Assembly: GCF_000275845.1 (NCBI RefSeq)
Contig: NW_006766885.1
Coordinates: 260,436 to 324,435, forward strand
Source: Dichomitus squalens LYAD-421 SS1
Taxonomy: Eukaryota > Basidiomycota > Agaricomycetes > Polyporales > Polyporaceae
DNA length: 64,000 nt
Direction: 5' to 3'
The position numbers and the translations under genes are program-made. Positions 23,753 to 34,358 of this stretch are shown piece by piece (the first letter of the stretch is position 1; each line of letters starts with the position of its first letter). Below the pieces are notes generated by a model. It saw only the letters and a program-made list of their open reading frames with translations, searched no databases and was not told the origin of the DNA.

Positions 23753-24220
23753 GACGGCGAGTCAGATAGGGTACTGTTCCCGGAACGAGATGCGTATCTG
23801 CAAAGTACGAAGAGGCTTTATAGCGAAACGTGCACAGGTGGGAATATCTCCAGCCGGATATCTCAATCCTGAACTAGTCGCCACTCGAGGACCACTACTT
23901 CTGAGTCTTCTGTAACGTGCCAACTCGTGGGACATACACGCGTCCGCGAAGCGCCCTGAATATTCGGAGAGCACGTCAGCTCGCTGGCAGGTATGTGAAC
24001 TCTTCAGGAATCGAAGGGCCAACGGCACGATCCCCATAGATAACAATACAACGAGGTCTTACTTTACGTCACCTGGCAGGCATCTCCGAAGCAGTACAAG
24101 GGGGCGGAATCTACCGCAGCACCATGGTCCCCATCTTGGCAGAGCACAATGCCTCCCATAGAGGTGAGCACGATGCCGCGTCCTGTCGAGAATGCGATGA
24201 TTGAGGGCTCTCCCCTCTGG
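23753..24220. other. Spacer between BTB B and pseudogene C
   Basis: No gene seen. From about 24,030 it belongs to the left edge of the tandem duplication: cgatccccatagataac and, about 50 bases on, cacctggcaggc recur near 27,025. Confidence 0.5.
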
Positions 24221-25563
24221 TCACCGTGACCGATCCAATCCCCCAGATTTGGGCGCCGGATGGAAGTTCAAATTCAGCTTGGTAAATATGTCTGCTGCAT
24301 TCTTGTGCAGATGTCCTTCCGCCAGCGCTTCCATCCACTTCGGCAGCTCGTTTCGTATAGTTTCCTGTCGTATGTTTGCACACAAGTAGTCAATCTCCAT
24401 CGCTTCGATGTCAGGATATCTGCAAGAACAGTCATTGACTGGTGAGCCCGATGATGCTAAGTTGCGAGTACTTACAGGCTCGTGAATGTACTGAAGAGTT
24501 CCTGGAAAATGTTACTAAGACATAGTTGTGACTTGATGTTGCTGGCGGCGCGCTCCTTCAGCACGGGAACGTTGTACTGGGGGGAGACGGGTCAGCCCGG
24601 GGTGCGTGTCATGAATCGGTATCGGTGAAAATGTGCCTTATCCGCGAGACGATACATCGATTTTGGCGAACATTGAGGAGGTCTGTAGGACTCTCGCAGC
24701 TGAGGGGAATATGGGCCTCGGGATCTCAACAGAGCGAAATCCCTGGATCGTCAGCAAAGCGCTGGATCCGCTCGGGGGGGGGGGCTTTGCTTACGTGGTG
24801 TGGGCGACGTCCCTCCAAGAACACAACATGACCTGGTCGCGACACACGAACGGATGATGCTGTTCAAATGCAGCAAAGTGTGGGTCAGTCATGAGTATGT
24901 ATGCAATACCTCTAGTAGGACGACCTCAATCCACTCACCGACCTCTAGGTGTGCCAAATCGCTGGCGCGTAGCTTCGAGTTGCTGTCCAAGATGCCTGCC
25001 GCTTTGCTCTCCTCCAAGCATGGCACGTCTGTCAAGCCTCTATGTGCTTCTTGTACTCCAGGTTTTGCGTCCTTCAATTCCTCACAAATGTCTGCCTTAC
25101 GATCCGCTCGCTCTGTCCCGCCCGAGTTCTCGCCGGAACGGCCCTTCCCGGCGCCCGACGTCTCAGCACCTTCACCTTCAAGGTCGCTATCACAGTCGCA
25201 ATCGTACCCAGATGACATTGCAGGGCGGTTAGATGGATAGCCAACATCAATGTCTTTGACGTGGCCCTCCGCAAACCCACCAACAAGCACTGAAGCGATG
25301 GAGGACACAGGGTCAGATAGTGTATGAGGTAACACAACACCGGAAAAGCACTGCTTACCGTCATTGAAGTGTGATGAAGCATGTTGGACAAGGGCACCGT
25401 TGGCAAGTATAGGCAGCGGCCTGTCGATCTTGCCCGCAAGGGTACGATGCGAAAATGCGAAGAATGTAACGTCTTCGAATGGCTTGCCAGACAGCCCTGC
25501 AAGCAGCACCTGGCGGATAAGTTTCTCTTGTGGAGGTAGCTTCGGAGCAAATATAGATGTCAA
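24221..25563 (-). pseudogene. BTB/POZ paralogue C, decayed
   Basis: The first exon is intact (KPFEDVTFFAFSHRTLAGKI; LPILANGALVQHASSHFND) and is followed by FAEGHVKDIDVGYPSNRPAM. Then the gene breaks. The conserved segment reads RPGHVVFLE in one frame and DVAHTT in another because of an extra G in ggagggac near 24,815. The WKAFxFYxYFGELNFAPL exon survives only as fragments (ALLTIQG and DFALLRSRGP) in different frames around 24,725. The donor after CSPKSMYRLADK is gcacat instead of gtxxgt. The 3' exons are readable (VPVLKERAASNIKSQL; EAMEIDYLCANIRQETIRNE) and end at 24221 without the Cys-rich tail. Several independent lesions make a pseudogene more likely than sequencing error. Confidence 0.65.
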
Positions 25564-26097
25564 AGAAAAGGAAGGAAGGGCCGAGACGTCATCAGCCCTA
25601 GGGGCCTAAGTGGTTTGGACTCGCGCTCGCAGTGACATGGTAGAGGAATCCCGGCGAACACCTTGTCGTATACGGCGGTCAAAGTATGCGCAACCGATTA
25701 GCACGGTCAGGTATATCACACATTCTGTAGGATTGGAGAGCTTGATTGTGGGGAAGGGCTCGCTGAATGGGTCAGGCTGTAGTTGGGTGTAGTGGGTTGC
25801 AATGTGCTGCGGCAGACGATGGCATCGATAAAGAAGGAAAGGCATCAGCGCCAAAATCCTCGAGACATTCGTCAATAGGTCCAATGACACATCGGACTAC
25901 CGGGGATTTGGATACTCAATACTCACTAGTCTAGTATCTGCTCCTCCCGTGTGGTAGTGCTTGCTCGCGTGATATCCATCGCGCCTTGGTCCGCTGTTCG
26001 CCAATAGGACGACTGAGCGAAGACCAGATTATTCCTGCAAGTGCACGCCGTTGAACGCACATGTGGGACCGGGCTCATTGCGGGACCAACCGTCGAT
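25564..26097. other. Spacer 5' of BTB pseudogene C
   Basis: Contains a minus-strand frame (25606-25890) with a possible membrane helix (CVIYLTVLIGCAYF), not recognised and not supported by splice context. Otherwise nothing seen. Confidence 0.35.
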
Positions 26098-26525
26098 TTA
26101 CGTCTCGTAGAAGTCTCGATTCGACATGAGCTTGAGGTCGGACGCGCTCTGGAGATGATCGGGGTCTTCGAAAAGCCGATCTCCGAACCGGAGCCCTAGA
26201 CCTACAACCGCAGGCTGTACAACCCAATGAGGAGGGCAGTTCTCCTCGTAATGGTCAGCCGCCTCCGGCGGAGCGGAGGCAGCGTCAGAGGAGACGATGT
26301 TGATGGCCTGCACGGTATGTTTCATACTCTACGGTGTATGCAACTCTTAAAAAATGACACCTCGAGCCTCTGTGAAGGTCTTAATTGACCTGACATGCTA
26401 TGTGGGCGAAACACCATCAAAAGGGACTCACCAGAAAGTAGGTTGTCTGTGGATTGAATTGACTGCACTAAGTCAGTACTCACAGGAAGCACAGAGAATA
26501 TTGGTCCTCGTGAGCATAGCCGCAT
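26098..26525 (-). CDS. Small unrecognised gene, partly duplicated
   Basis: Not recognised. The 3' exon reads VQAINIVSSDAASAPPEAAD, then PPHWVVQPAVVGLGLRFGDR and SASDLKLMSNRDFYET with a stop at 26098. Upstream, short exons starting MLTRTNILCAS and then QFNPQTTYF are flanked by gtgagt donors. The same two exons and donors recur in the second duplication unit (MTTKSNILCAA at about 29,620, then QLNARRTTF), showing the gene's 5' part was copied; no counterpart of the 3' exon was found there. Function unknown. Confidence 0.35.
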
Positions 26526-26784
26526 CCCACAGAGTGAATGTGAATGATATATAGACAGGAGATCCTATGCATGCGAGATTGTGGGGAGAAGTCAACTCGT
26601 TGGCTGATACAAATTAGACGCCTCCGATGACGCCGGTTCCTTCCGAGACCTATCCTGCACCATCGTGGTCAAATTCGACGACTGCATGACTACATTGCGT
26701 GAATGCATAGCATCACATGCTTACTGCAGATGAGATATAGTGGACGTCCAAGGAATCCCAATATTGTTCGTCCCAATCCCACTC

Positions 26785-27022
26785 ACGACCTCTTCTTCGA
26801 GTCGTCCTGCACCTCTCCAGCCAGCTGCTTCGCCTTCTTTCCCTTCTCCTCCAGCACACGCAACACGTCCTCGTACGTCTCCTTTGCCAGCTTCTTAGCC
26901 TCGTCGCCCTTCTCCCGTTACACTTGCGCGAACACCTTCACGTCTGACAGCCGCTCCAGCGCCTCGTCTCCGCCCGGCATCGTACGGATCCACTCCTGCA
27001 GGCTCTGCCACCCGCGCTCGAG
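26785..27022 (-). pseudogene. Truncated copy of the 3' end of the coiled-coil gene
   Basis: About 240 bases match the last 80 codons of the mitochondrial coiled-coil gene (29,881-30,118), including the stop context and the 3' flank. The copy has an in-frame TAA, seen on the plus strand as cccgttacacttg near 26,910, where the parent has cccgcgacacttg (Ser codon). It has no upstream exons: it stops at the duplication junction. It cannot encode a functional protein and marks the boundary of the tandem duplication. Confidence 0.85.
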
Positions 27023-27301
27023 GGCGCGATCCCCATAGATAACACTAGTACAATGAAGGCAAAATTCACATCACCTGGCAGGCGTAGGGGTGAGCATGAT
27101 GCCGTGTTCTGTCGAGGATGTGATAATAGAGGGCTGACAACTGTCTTGGCGCCTTATACGCACTCACGAACTCGGGACCCCTGCGCAACGCCACGTCGCA
27201 CGGCAGTTGTGCGTTGGCCCGCTGCTACGTATGACAGTCGTACCTCGATCCACTCGAACTAAACATTGCCATGATATATAATGAAGCCATCAATTCTCAA
27301 T

Positions 27302-28768
27302 TTAGAAGTAATGACCGCTGTTACAGTACTTCCTGACAGTACCGTAACAGCCGTAAGGGCACTTCACAGGTTCCGGACTTACACTGAGCTTGGAGATAAG
27401 GGAAGCAATGATGTCGGATGCACCACTGGGGAGCTCGTTTTTCCCTAACATTGTCAGCCATATTGGCAGTCGCGCTTGGATCCCTCTGTCCGTTATGTTC
27501 GAGTGCAGATATTCGATCTCTACATCTCGAACTTCAGGATAACTATCGTAGTGGAATGTCAGCTCTATGGTGTTGGCCTGTGATGACAAACGAGAGTTCG
27601 GCTCACAGCGAAGTGAAGGTCGTGAATATCTCTTCGAGGATATTGGAGGGGGAGAGCTTGGCCTTGATATCTGCGACAGCCTTTTCCCTCAGCGACGAGA
27701 TGTCGTACTGACGACGCGTCAGGTCCACAATTCGTCGTGAACTTGATTCAGAGGATAAGATTCACCTTATGTGCAATGCGATACATTGATTTCGGAGAGC
27801 ATAAAGGCGCAGCGTGGGATGCCGGCTCCATTCTAAGACTTCCTGGCTGAGATTTGAGAGGCGCGAAATTGAGCTCTCCGAAGTATGCAAAGAAGATGAA
27901 TCCCTTCCAGCTATTTATAGAATGGGTAAAAACTCCAGAGACAGAGAATGCGAAGGTACGCACGTGGTGTATGCCACATCATCCAAGTGAACAACACGCC
28001 CCGGTCTCACAATTGCTTTCTTGGACTCCGATGGAAGTTGTCCCGAGTCCAGCTGGCGCGCTGGCTCGGCCGTGCTGGCGCTTTCCTCCCTATCTTTCCC
28101 CTTCGGTTCGCTCTCAGACATCTGGAGGTGGTACGTCATCTGAAGTCGTTAAGTAACATTATGTGCACGTACCTTGCGATCCTGCACGCTAGTACTACTG
28201 GCATCCACAACGCTCTGGCCAGACAGATCTTCCGTGAAATCTTCTCCCTCGTCCTCGAGGTCACTATCAGACCAGTAGCCGTAAGACTCTGTGGCCGCTG
28301 GACGAGAGGAGGGGTAGGCAGCATCCATGTCGGATACTTCGCTCTCAGCAAAGCCGGCCCCAAAGACTGACAGGGTCTACGTCAGACGAGTAGCGTCTCA
28401 GAGAAATGGCATAGACCTGACATACCGAGACCAAAATGAGGGGCAGCCTTGAGTACGAGCCTGCTGTTGGCGACAAGGGAAAGGGGGATATCGACGGTCC
28501 CGTTCTGTGTCCGGCGCGAGAAGGCGAAAAACTTAATGTCGTCATATGGTCGCCCCGTGATGTTGGCAAGGATGGCTGCACGTTGAATATCACTGGGGCT
28601 GAGAGACTCGTCCTGCATGGCCGGGTCAGTGCTGAGCGGGACAGTGGGTATGGCCGGATCAGAATCTGAAGGCGTCGCGGTAGCCTTAGCTCGCTGCCGG
28701 GCGGCAAATTTTGAGAGTTTTTTCTTTGCAGATTTTTGGGGCGCGCCAAGAGTCGAGGAGCTGTCCAT
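27302..28768 (-). CDS. BTB/POZ domain protein, paralogue D
   Basis: Intact member of the array. It starts MDSSSTLGAPQKSAKKKL (an in-frame Met at 28816 would add 16 residues). Then come RPYDDIKFFAFSRRTQNGTV, LVANSRLVLKAAPHFG and FAESEVSDMDAAYPSSRPAA, with the acidic SDSDLEDEGEDF. Next are GRVVHLDDVAYTTW, WKGFIFFAYFGELNFAPLKS, CSPKSMYRIAHK, LREKAVADIKAKLSPSNILE and EIEYLHSNITDRGIQARLPI. It ends with a Cys pattern (CPYGCYGTVRKYC) shared with paralogue A. That Cys-containing tail may form a small metal site (inference). All exon joins keep frame. Its 3' neighbour is the duplication junction. Confidence 0.85.
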
Positions 28769-29878
28769 GGAAGCCGAACGGGTAGTGGCAGCCTGCACGA
28801 TTCCTAACATGCACACACGATTTTTATACAGCGTCGTTGAGGTGGGAAGATCGACCAGGATCTCACCCGTAACAGAGGCAGGCTGATCAGCATGCGCCCG
28901 CGAAGTCCTCCTGCGTTGATCATCAGGCCAAATCGAGAGCGAAGACGCGTTGAGCCCTGCGAAAAAAGGTATCCAGGACGAAGAAGTAAGCCAGAGGGAG
29001 TAGCCATTACGTTACGTTCGCGGGGCTGTAGAACCCTATCAACCATGAGGCCCGTACCTACCGCAGCACACGATGCCGCATGTCCACATCCACAGGACTG
29101 GTTTCTGCCCTACCAACCGCATGCATGCGTACAAGACCTGGCTATAGATCGTCCAGGATGGTGGGTGCTGGTCCGGCCCTCCCCAAGTCTATTATACCAT
29201 CGCGTAAAACATACTGTACTTCGGCCCGCCGTTGATGTAGTAACGAAGGACCGTCTCCTATTCCTGAAATGGTTTGCACGATGCTTGACAAGAAGGCCGA
29301 AGCGGATGAATGTATCCGACGGCCGTGCCAAGCTCACTGGGAAATCAGCGTCATGCTGGTGACCGCGTTGACACGTACCGAGTTCAGACTCCTTTTAGCA
29401 AAAGGAATGCGCAACATCAAGCTCTACAGTGTGTGAAACTCTAATTTTGACACCTCGTGCCTCTGTGAATGACTTGATTGACCTGACATGCTATATGGGC
29501 GAGATGCGATCAAGAGAGACTCACCAGAAGGTAGTACGTCGTGCATTAAGTTGACTGCACGGCGTCATACCAAGCGAACAGTACTCACGGCCGCGCATAG
29601 AATATTGCTCTTCGTTGTCATAGCCGCATTCCAAGAGTCAATGTGCGTGATCCATAGGCAGAAAATCCTATGTATGCGAGATTGTGGGGAGTAGTGATGC
29701 AAAATAGACGCCTCCGATGACGCCGGTTCCTTCCGAGACCTATCCTGTACCATCGTGATCAAATTCGACGACGACATGAATAGATTGCATGATTGCATAT
29801 CATCACATTATTATTCCAGGCAACATAAGGTATACGTCCCATAAATCCCGATGTTCATCCCAATCCCTGAAAAGTCAC
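28769..29878. other. Spacer between BTB D and the coiled-coil gene
   Basis: Right part (from about 29,420) is the second copy of the duplicated flank and includes 5' exons of the small unknown gene (MTTKSNILCAA near 29,620). The rest shows no supported gene. Confidence 0.45.
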
Positions 29879-31352
29879 TCACGACCTCTTCTTCGAGTCG
29901 TCCTGCACCTCTCCAGCCAACTGCTTCGCCTTCTTTCCCTTCTCCTCCAGCACACGTAACACGCCCTCGTACGTCTCCTTTACCAGCTTCTTAGCCTCGT
30001 CGCTTTTCTCCCGCGACACTTGCACGAACACCTTCACGTCCGGCAGCCGCTCCAGCGCCTCGTCTCCGCCCGGCATCGTACGGATCCACTCCTGCAGGCT
30101 CTGCCAGCCGCGCTCGAGCTCTTGGCTGCCCTGCTCCTCCGCCTCGTGCGCCTTCTCCTTCACGAAATCCCTGAGTTCGTTCATCTTCTCCTTGTTCTTC
30201 AGGGCGTCGCCTTGTGCGAGATCCTTTATGCGAGAGAAAAGCTCTTGCGTGCTGGAGGAGCCTCCGGTGAGGCCCGTGGCACCGGCGGCGATGAAGGCGG
30301 AGGCGTTGTCGTTCAAGAGCTGCTTGATCTCAGGAATATTGTCAAGGTACGGAGACGCCTCCTCTATCGACTTATTCCAAGCCTCTTGAGAGGACGCTTT
30401 CACAATCTTGCGGACCTCGGAGGTCTTCGACTGGACCAGCTCGCGCGCTTGGTTAATGTTGTCCTGCGAGAAACCCTTGCTGAAGATCTCACGTATCTGT
30501 CAGAAGAAAAGGGTTAAGCAAAATGCTCCTCCCGCTATCGTAACAGGGAGATGCGTATACCTACCTGCTTGGCCGTGTCATCGAAGATCTTCTTTGCCTC
30601 CGGGCCCTTCGATTTTGCGAGTCGCTTGAATTCTTCGTACCCGCCGCCAAGCTTCTCCGATACCTGCGGGTACTTCTCGCTCAGCGAGCCGAACGCGTCC
30701 TTCCCGGCCTTCTTCCCTAGCTCTTCCAGCTCCCCGCTTCGTCTCCTTAGCACATCAAGCACCCGCATCGCGGTGCTCGCGTCCATGGCGCCCGAATCGC
30801 GGATGATGACGCGCACCTCCTCGTAGCCGTCGCCGACGACGCGATTCACCTCGTCGCCATGCGAGTCACGCAGTTGGTCGATGGTATCAAACGCGGCGTC
30901 GATGTGCGGGCGGGCGCCAGGGATGACGACGAGGTACGACTGAGCGAAGCTGCGGAGGTAGTCGAGGGCCTCGTTCGGGTCCTTGGGCGTCTTCTCAGCG
31001 ATCGCCTGCTTGGCCTGCTCGTAGTATTGTGCAGCCTTCTGGGTAGACTGGACGACTTTCTTCGTGCCAGAGAGGTGGTACCACGCATAGACTGCAAAGT
31101 AATCAGCGACGGCTCATCCGGACGGTGCTGCCGAGACTCACCTCCGAGGAGCACCACTGAACCACCTGCTAAGCCGGCTGCAAGATGGGAAGCATCGTAT
31201 GATGTTGACGAGCCCGTCCCCGACCCAAATCCTGTGGAGGACGACTGGAAGCGCTGGGAAGTACGCCTGCCCGCGACGCGACGTGCGACGACTGGGTAGC
31301 GACGAAGCACGGTCTTGCTCGTGCTGCGGAGAGTTGTGGAAGCGGCGTACAT
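29879..31352 (-). CDS. Mitochondrially targeted coiled-coil protein, uncharacterised
   Basis: Not assigned to a named family. Three exons (about 31352-31140, 31093-30562 and 30497-29879). The N-terminus is a typical mitochondrial presequence: Arg- and Ser-rich, without acidic residues (VLRRYPVVARRVAGRRTSQR). A single hydrophobic segment follows (HLAAGLAGGSVVLLGGVYAW). The remaining 350 or so residues are charged and helical, rich in Lys, Glu and Ala (AAQYYEQAKQAIAEKTPKDP; REIFSKGFSQDNINQARELV; KEKAHEAEEQGSQELERGWQ; EEKGKKAKQLAGEVQDDSKK), consistent with a long helical or coiled-coil domain. It is probably anchored in the inner membrane (inference). Its 3' end was copied into the adjacent duplication unit as a truncated pseudogene. 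Confidence 0.8.
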
Positions 31353-31939
31353 GGTTGGAGGTATGAGGGTGGTAGACGTGACCAGCGGAGGCCAACCACT
31401 CGTGCTTTATAGAGGGCTGTCGTGGCCCCGACGCGTCGCGCGCTCTGCTGCCGGTGACGACAGCAGCAGCGTGGCTGCACAAGTGACGTCACATGCACTG
31501 GGCGTTGAGTAGACGCCCAGCAATGGATCGGGTTCGATGCAGGTTTCAAATATTGGCCGGTGCTCGTCCGTCTGCCCCGCTTGTACGTATCGCTGCAGAG
31601 CCCAAGTCCGGCTAGTGGCGTCTAGACCAGTAAAGGTAAACCGTATACATCCATGCTCCGGCTTGTATTGAGCAGACGCTATGAGATGGAACTTGAAGTA
31701 GCCTTCCACAGCCCGGGGGCCAAGGCCTTGCTGACCGCGGGCCTGACCAGCATCTCATTGCGCCACCTGTCGAAAGCCAGTGACCAAGACAGTCCAAAAA
31801 TGAACTGCAACACTGCAGAAATCGCACTTGTGGACATTTAAAATCTCCCTCAGGAGGTCGCATGAGGAGGCGGACAGAAGGAACGTATTGCCAGCTGCAG
31901 TAACGGGTTCACTGTCAATCCACAACCAATCGAGACGGA
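31353..31939. other. Intergenic, no gene seen
   Basis: 5' flank of the coiled-coil gene. Open frames on both strands have no recognisable content apart from the 3' edge of the GST relic. Confidence 0.45.
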
Positions 31940-32640
31940 ACAGTGGACGTACGTGACCAAGCTCAGGACTACGGCGATGCACTTCTCCCCAACAAGCAAA
32001 CGTTCCTCGCCAAGCACACTCCGTCCAGGATGCCGAGCACGCGGAGGATCCGTTCTGGTAGGGTTCAACAGCAATCGGGAAATTATATGGGCTGTGCCTT
32101 CTGAATCAACCCATTTGACCCAAGTGCGTGCTGAGTCGCCAGGAGAGTAAGTCCATCGCTGAAACACCGAGCCGCGAGGAGTAAGGGACAAACATACCCT
32201 TGACCAAAAGCTTGGGAATACAGCCACTGTCTGATACATCTGGTCCTTGAGCTCATGCAACGAGTTCCTGCGCTCGTTGTCGTATTTCGTGGCGTTGCCG
32301 ATTGGCTTCCTACATGATACCTGTGTTTTTTGGCGGGCTTCCGGTCGAAGTGCATGGCAGGCAGCTAGCCAGAGGCAGTAATTGTTGCTTTTGTGATCAA
32401 TCAGCGTCGGGGTGCGTCCGTTGAGGTTGTTCTTGATGCGTTCGTCGCTCTTGTGTTCATTTTTGGCGATACTCCAGGGACAATCTCATCCATTCCCAGC
32501 TCCGCGAGGACGATAGAGACCTTCCTGGACGCGACCTAGGTGAGTCCGGTGCTCAGAGAGAAGCTCAGCTATAGTGCAGGGCTTACCAGCCGTTTAGGGA
32601 AACACCTCGAGTGCCGAAAGGAGTAAAGTGGTGCTTGCCG
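31940..32640 (-). pseudogene. Ure2p-like glutathione S-transferase, degraded
   Basis: Pieces of a GST appear in order but in different frames. HFTPFGTRGVSLNGW ends at a splice donor near 32,586. KVSIVLAELGM then carries the thioredoxin-fold start. SDERIKNNLNGRTPTLIDHK lies in another frame, consistent with loss of two bases where intact members have a Ser-Leu-Glu-Tyr stretch. ATKYDNERR and then QWLYSQAFGQG are again frame-shifted against each other (about five bases missing). ERILRVLGILDG and then LVGEKCIAVVLSLVT are also in different frames. Intact Ure2p-like GSTs read these motifs continuously, so at least three frameshifts are present. GSTs conjugate glutathione to electrophiles and are expanded in wood-decay fungi; this copy is not expected to work. 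Confidence 0.75.
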
Positions 32641-33335
32641 CAGGCCGTTGCAGCTTCGTTGCTGTGGACCGACGGAGGTCCAAGTGTGCAATGGTCGGAC
32701 CACACGGAGCCTCTTTGTACCATAGCCGCTGTCAATGCAATCAGGGACATAGTACATGTACTATCAAGCAGCAGAACCCTAGAAAACATTTAGATGGACC
32801 AGACCGTCCGAACGGCAAGCCAACGCGCCCCACGGCTAGTACGACGAATCGGGCTGGCACCCGGGCCCATCTAGTTCGTCTGAACCTCCAGGGTGAATAA
32901 GGATTCTAGTCAAAGGAGTCAAGCCTTAGCACGCCCGCAGTATCACGCTTAGAAAGCTATCTCAGTCCGTGCCTTCCGACTGCTCGAGACTGGTAGGGTC
33001 TGGTGAGTCTGTGTCGTTCGTACATTGTGAGCGCTTAACAAGCTCCCTTCGGCGACGTGAAACGCGGTACATCATCTCCGCACAACTCGCGTTTTGAAAT
33101 GAGATTCTGTAGTTTTGTGTGTCAGGATACCTGAGTTACCCGAATAGCTTCTGATCCTAACAAGGGCAAACAACCCGATATGGGCCGTCGGTACGGGCGC
33201 CCGTCTAACGAGCCACAGCCGGACTTCATCTCAGCACCCTCCCTACAGTCGAACTTTGTTGTTCTGTCCCGTTCTCTGTCTGGGCTCGACGTTCACTCTC
33301 CCACACACTCTGAGCTTGCGTCACTAATTGTGATC
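32641..33335. other. Divergent intergenic region
   Basis: Upstream of the Snu23 homologue. It may contain the lost 5' exon of the GST relic. No other coding signal; it should hold the Snu23 promoter. Confidence 0.45.
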
Positions 33336-34165
33336 ATGTCGAACAAACAGGGCGCGTACGGCGCGCGGGCAGGCGACACCGACTTCCGCAAGAAATGGGA
33401 CAAGGAGGAGTACGCGGAGAAAGCGCGGAAGCACGACCAGGAGGAGAAGGAGCGCATGCAGGAGAACGAGGAGCTGCTGAAGCAGGGTGCGCTGCGTTCC
33501 CGTGTCTCAGTCTCAGTCCGCTGTTTCTCCCGCTCACTCCTTACATGCGTCACGGTGCCGACGGGATACAGGCAAGAAGCCGCGGCGGGGGCGAAAAGAC
33601 GACCTCCCCAAACCGACCGAGCTGATGAAGCGGCGCGAGGGCTCGCTGGACCTCGACAAGAACCTCAACAAGACGATCGTTGTGCAGAATACGGGCAACC
33701 GCGGGCCCGGCGTTCCTGGGTTCTATTGCGAGACGTGTAATCGGACATACAAGGATAGCGCAGGCTATCTTGACCATATCAACGGTCGTGCACGTAAGTG
33801 TTCGTTCTCGATGCGCTCCAGACAAGGTGTGAAGTCGCGTCGTAGACTTGCGTGCATTGGGCCAGACGACCAGGATCGAACGCTCCACCGTCGAGCAAGT
33901 CCGGGCGCGAATAGCTTATTTGCGCGAAAAGACAAAGGAAGCGTCGAACGCCAAGTCGTTTGATTTCGAGAAGCGGTTAGCGGAGGTGCGTGAGCGGGAG
34001 GCTGCTCTTCGTGAGGAGAAGAAGACCGCCAAGAAGGCGTTGCGTGAACGCGCACGCGTGCAGCTAGCACAAGAAACCGCCACGGCGGCCCCAGATGCCC
34101 CCAAAGACAACAAAGACATGATGGCCATGATGGGCTTTGCAGGGTTTGGAACGACCAAGAAATAG
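33336..34165 (+). CDS. SNU23: U4/U6.U5 tri-snRNP zinc-finger protein Snu23 / ZMAT2
   Basis: Spliceosomal protein that enters with the tri-snRNP and leaves on activation. Three exons (33336-33486, 33572-33793, 33846-34165). Exon 1 is basic and helical (DFRKKWDKEEYAEKARKHDQ). Exon 2 contains LDLDKNLNKTIVVQN and the matrin/U1-type zinc finger FYCETCNRTYKDSAGYLDHI, finished across the intron by NGRAHLRALG, giving CxxC and the two His of the C2H2 site. Then RIERSTVEQVRARIAYLREK and a helical C-terminus ending FAGFGTTKK. Length (about 230 aa) and motif order match ZMAT2. It is convergent with the isoleucyl-tRNA synthetase gene, 194 bases away. Confidence 0.93.
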
Positions 34166-34358
34166 GAATACATCCGGATACTGTCCCACTTCGCTTGTTT
34201 GCTTGCTTGCTCGCACACGTCTCACGCTTCATGCTCGAGGACACGGCTACATTTGTATTCTAGATGCACAACATCACTGTATTACACTGCTTACTTGTTC
34301 TTCAAACAGTCAGGCCCAAAGCCACGGGGGCAAAGCAACATACCCTCCACCTCTCCGT

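Larger units (their letters stand above)
24030..27022. repeat. Tandem duplication unit 1
   Basis: Direct repeat unit of about 3.0 kb. Its left edge (cgatccccatagataac) recurs at 27,025. Its right 700 bases (26,325-27,022) match 29,420-30,118 with scattered substitutions and small indels. The unit contains BTB pseudogene C, a small unknown gene and a broken copy of the 3' end of the coiled-coil gene. The junction with unit 2 lies at about 27,022, where gctcgagg of the coiled-coil copy meets cgatcccc. Confidence 0.75.
27025..30118. repeat. Tandem duplication unit 2
   Basis: Direct repeat unit of about 3.1 kb. It begins with cgatccccatagataac (as at 24,030) and ends inside the parental coiled-coil gene at about 30,118. 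It contains the intact BTB paralogue D, 5' exons of the small unknown gene and the true 3' end of the coiled-coil gene. Divergence between the units indicates an old event. Confidence 0.75.
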
